A stretch of DNA of 7,055 bases, from NCBI GenBank assembly GCA_021802115.1, contig JAKABA010000206.1, forward strand, positions 1 to 7,055, written 5' to 3'. This DNA comes from a bacterium. GTDB taxonomy: Bacteria; Chloroflexota; Dormibacteria; UBA8260; Bog-877. The position numbers and the translations under genes were made by a program. Under the pieces are notes generated by a model. That model was given only the letters and a program-made list of their open reading frames with translations, was not told the DNA's origin and ran no database searches. Of the stretch, positions 6,447 to 7,055 are shown piece by piece; the first letter of the stretch is position 1; each line of letters starts with the position of its first letter.

Positions 6447-7055
6447 GTCGCCGCTGCAGGGGTCCGGCCGGTGGCGTGGGAAGCCGCACGGCGGCCACCT
6501 GGTCTGCGCGCCGATCTGGGAACAGCAATGAGATCTCAGTTGGCAGCGGCAGTCCCATGTCGAACAGACGGTCGATGATCTGGGGCCTCACCCCGGTCAG
6601 GACCAGCTCGCTACGAAGGTTGCCCTCCTTGTCGGCGCCTTCCGCCTTCATGAGGAATATGTCCTGCATGGTGATGGTGTCGCCCTCCATCCCCAGAACC
6701 TCAGAGATGGCGGTTATCTTGCGACTTCCGTCCCGGAGCCGGTTCAACTGCACGACGATGTTGAGCGCGGAGGCGATCTGCTGCCGGATCGCCTTCATCG
6801 GCAGCTCTATCCCCCCCATCAACACCTGCGTCTCCAGCCGCGAGAGGCTGTCACGAGGGGTGTTGGCGTGGACAGTGGTCATCGAGCCGTCGTGGCCGGT
6901 GTTCATCGCCTGCAGCATGTCCAGCGCTTCGCCACCACGAACCTCTCCCACCACGATCCGATCCGGCCGCATCCGGAGGGCGTTGATGACCAGCTCTCGA
7001 ATCCCGATGCGTCCGTCACCGCGCACGTCTGGGGGTCGTGACTCCAGCCGGCAGA
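6439..7055 (-). CDS. cpaF: CpaF/TadA-type secretion ATPase, C-terminal part (cut by right edge)
   Basis: CpaF (TadA) is the hexameric cytosolic ATPase that drives assembly of Flp/Tad pili, a branch of the type II/IV secretion ATPases. About 204 C-terminal residues are visible. The frame is open to the window edge and starts in the Asp-box region RLESRPPD. It continues through [22 protein letters not shown] (Walker B region; the EVRG glutamate is the usual catalytic residue), [18 protein letters not shown] and the His box [16 protein letters not shown]. The GTG at 7026 lies within the conserved RPPDVRG stretch and is an internal codon, not the start. Walker A and the N-terminus are outside the window. 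After the family core ending near LLFPDRR there is a short tail of about 22 residues ([13 protein letters not shown] and following). The stop at 6439-6441 overlaps the CAP gene start. No tadB or tadC follows, which is unusual for this gene. Confidence 0.95.
   Translation of the reverse strand, partial: CRLESRPPDVRGDGRIGIRELVINALRMRPDRIVVGEVRGGEALDMLQAMNTGHDGSMTTVHANTPRDSLSRLETQVLMGGIELPMKAIRQQIASALNIVVQLNRLRDGSRKITAISEVLGMEGDTITMQDIFLMKAEGADKEGNLRSELVLTGVRPQIIDRLFDMGLPLPTEISLLFPDRRADQVAAVRLPTPPAGPLQRRLG

Noticed and set aside
7024..7026. GTG as the start of a complete 195-residue ATPase gene
   Set aside because: The frame stays open to the window edge and reads RLESRPPD just before it, a conserved CpaF stretch, so the GTG is internal and the gene is cut by the edge.

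Overview
The window is GC-rich and gene-dense, and every gene I can support lies on the minus strand, so the biological order runs from high to low coordinates. Read that way it holds: the 3' part of a CpaF/TadA-type secretion ATPase gene (cut by the right edge); a secreted CAP (SCP-like) domain protein with a Pro/Thr-rich tail; an ABC ATPase; a large FtsX-type ABC permease; a GT87-like polytopic membrane glycosyltransferase; a possible 64-residue ORF; and the 5' part of secA (cut by the left edge).

Spacing is operon-like throughout. cpaF and the CAP gene overlap by 8 nt, as do the CAP and ATPase genes. The ATPase-permease gap is 18 nt and the permease-glycosyltransferase gap is 7 nt. The only larger gap (199 nt, 558-756) precedes secA. 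It has no clear promoter or terminator and is filled almost exactly by a small ORF whose stop overlaps the secA start. I see no RNA gene, CRISPR array, insertion sequence or attachment site.

The organism is a high-GC bacterium that uses TTG and GTG starts freely. The SecA N-terminus ([15 protein letters not shown], with an extra segment around FLYDPEY after the first nucleotide-binding motif) and the CpaF/CAP/GT87 mix recall Chloroflexota or Dormibacterota-like lineages. That is recollection of family features, not a search result.

Functionally, all products belong to the cell envelope or to protein export: SecA drives Sec translocation, CpaF powers Tad-type pilus assembly, the ABC pair resembles the LolCDE/MacB superfamily, and GT87 enzymes use polyprenyl-linked sugars outside the membrane. 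The most distinctive part is the coupled CAP-ATPase-permease cassette inserted directly behind cpaF, where tadB/tadC would normally be expected.
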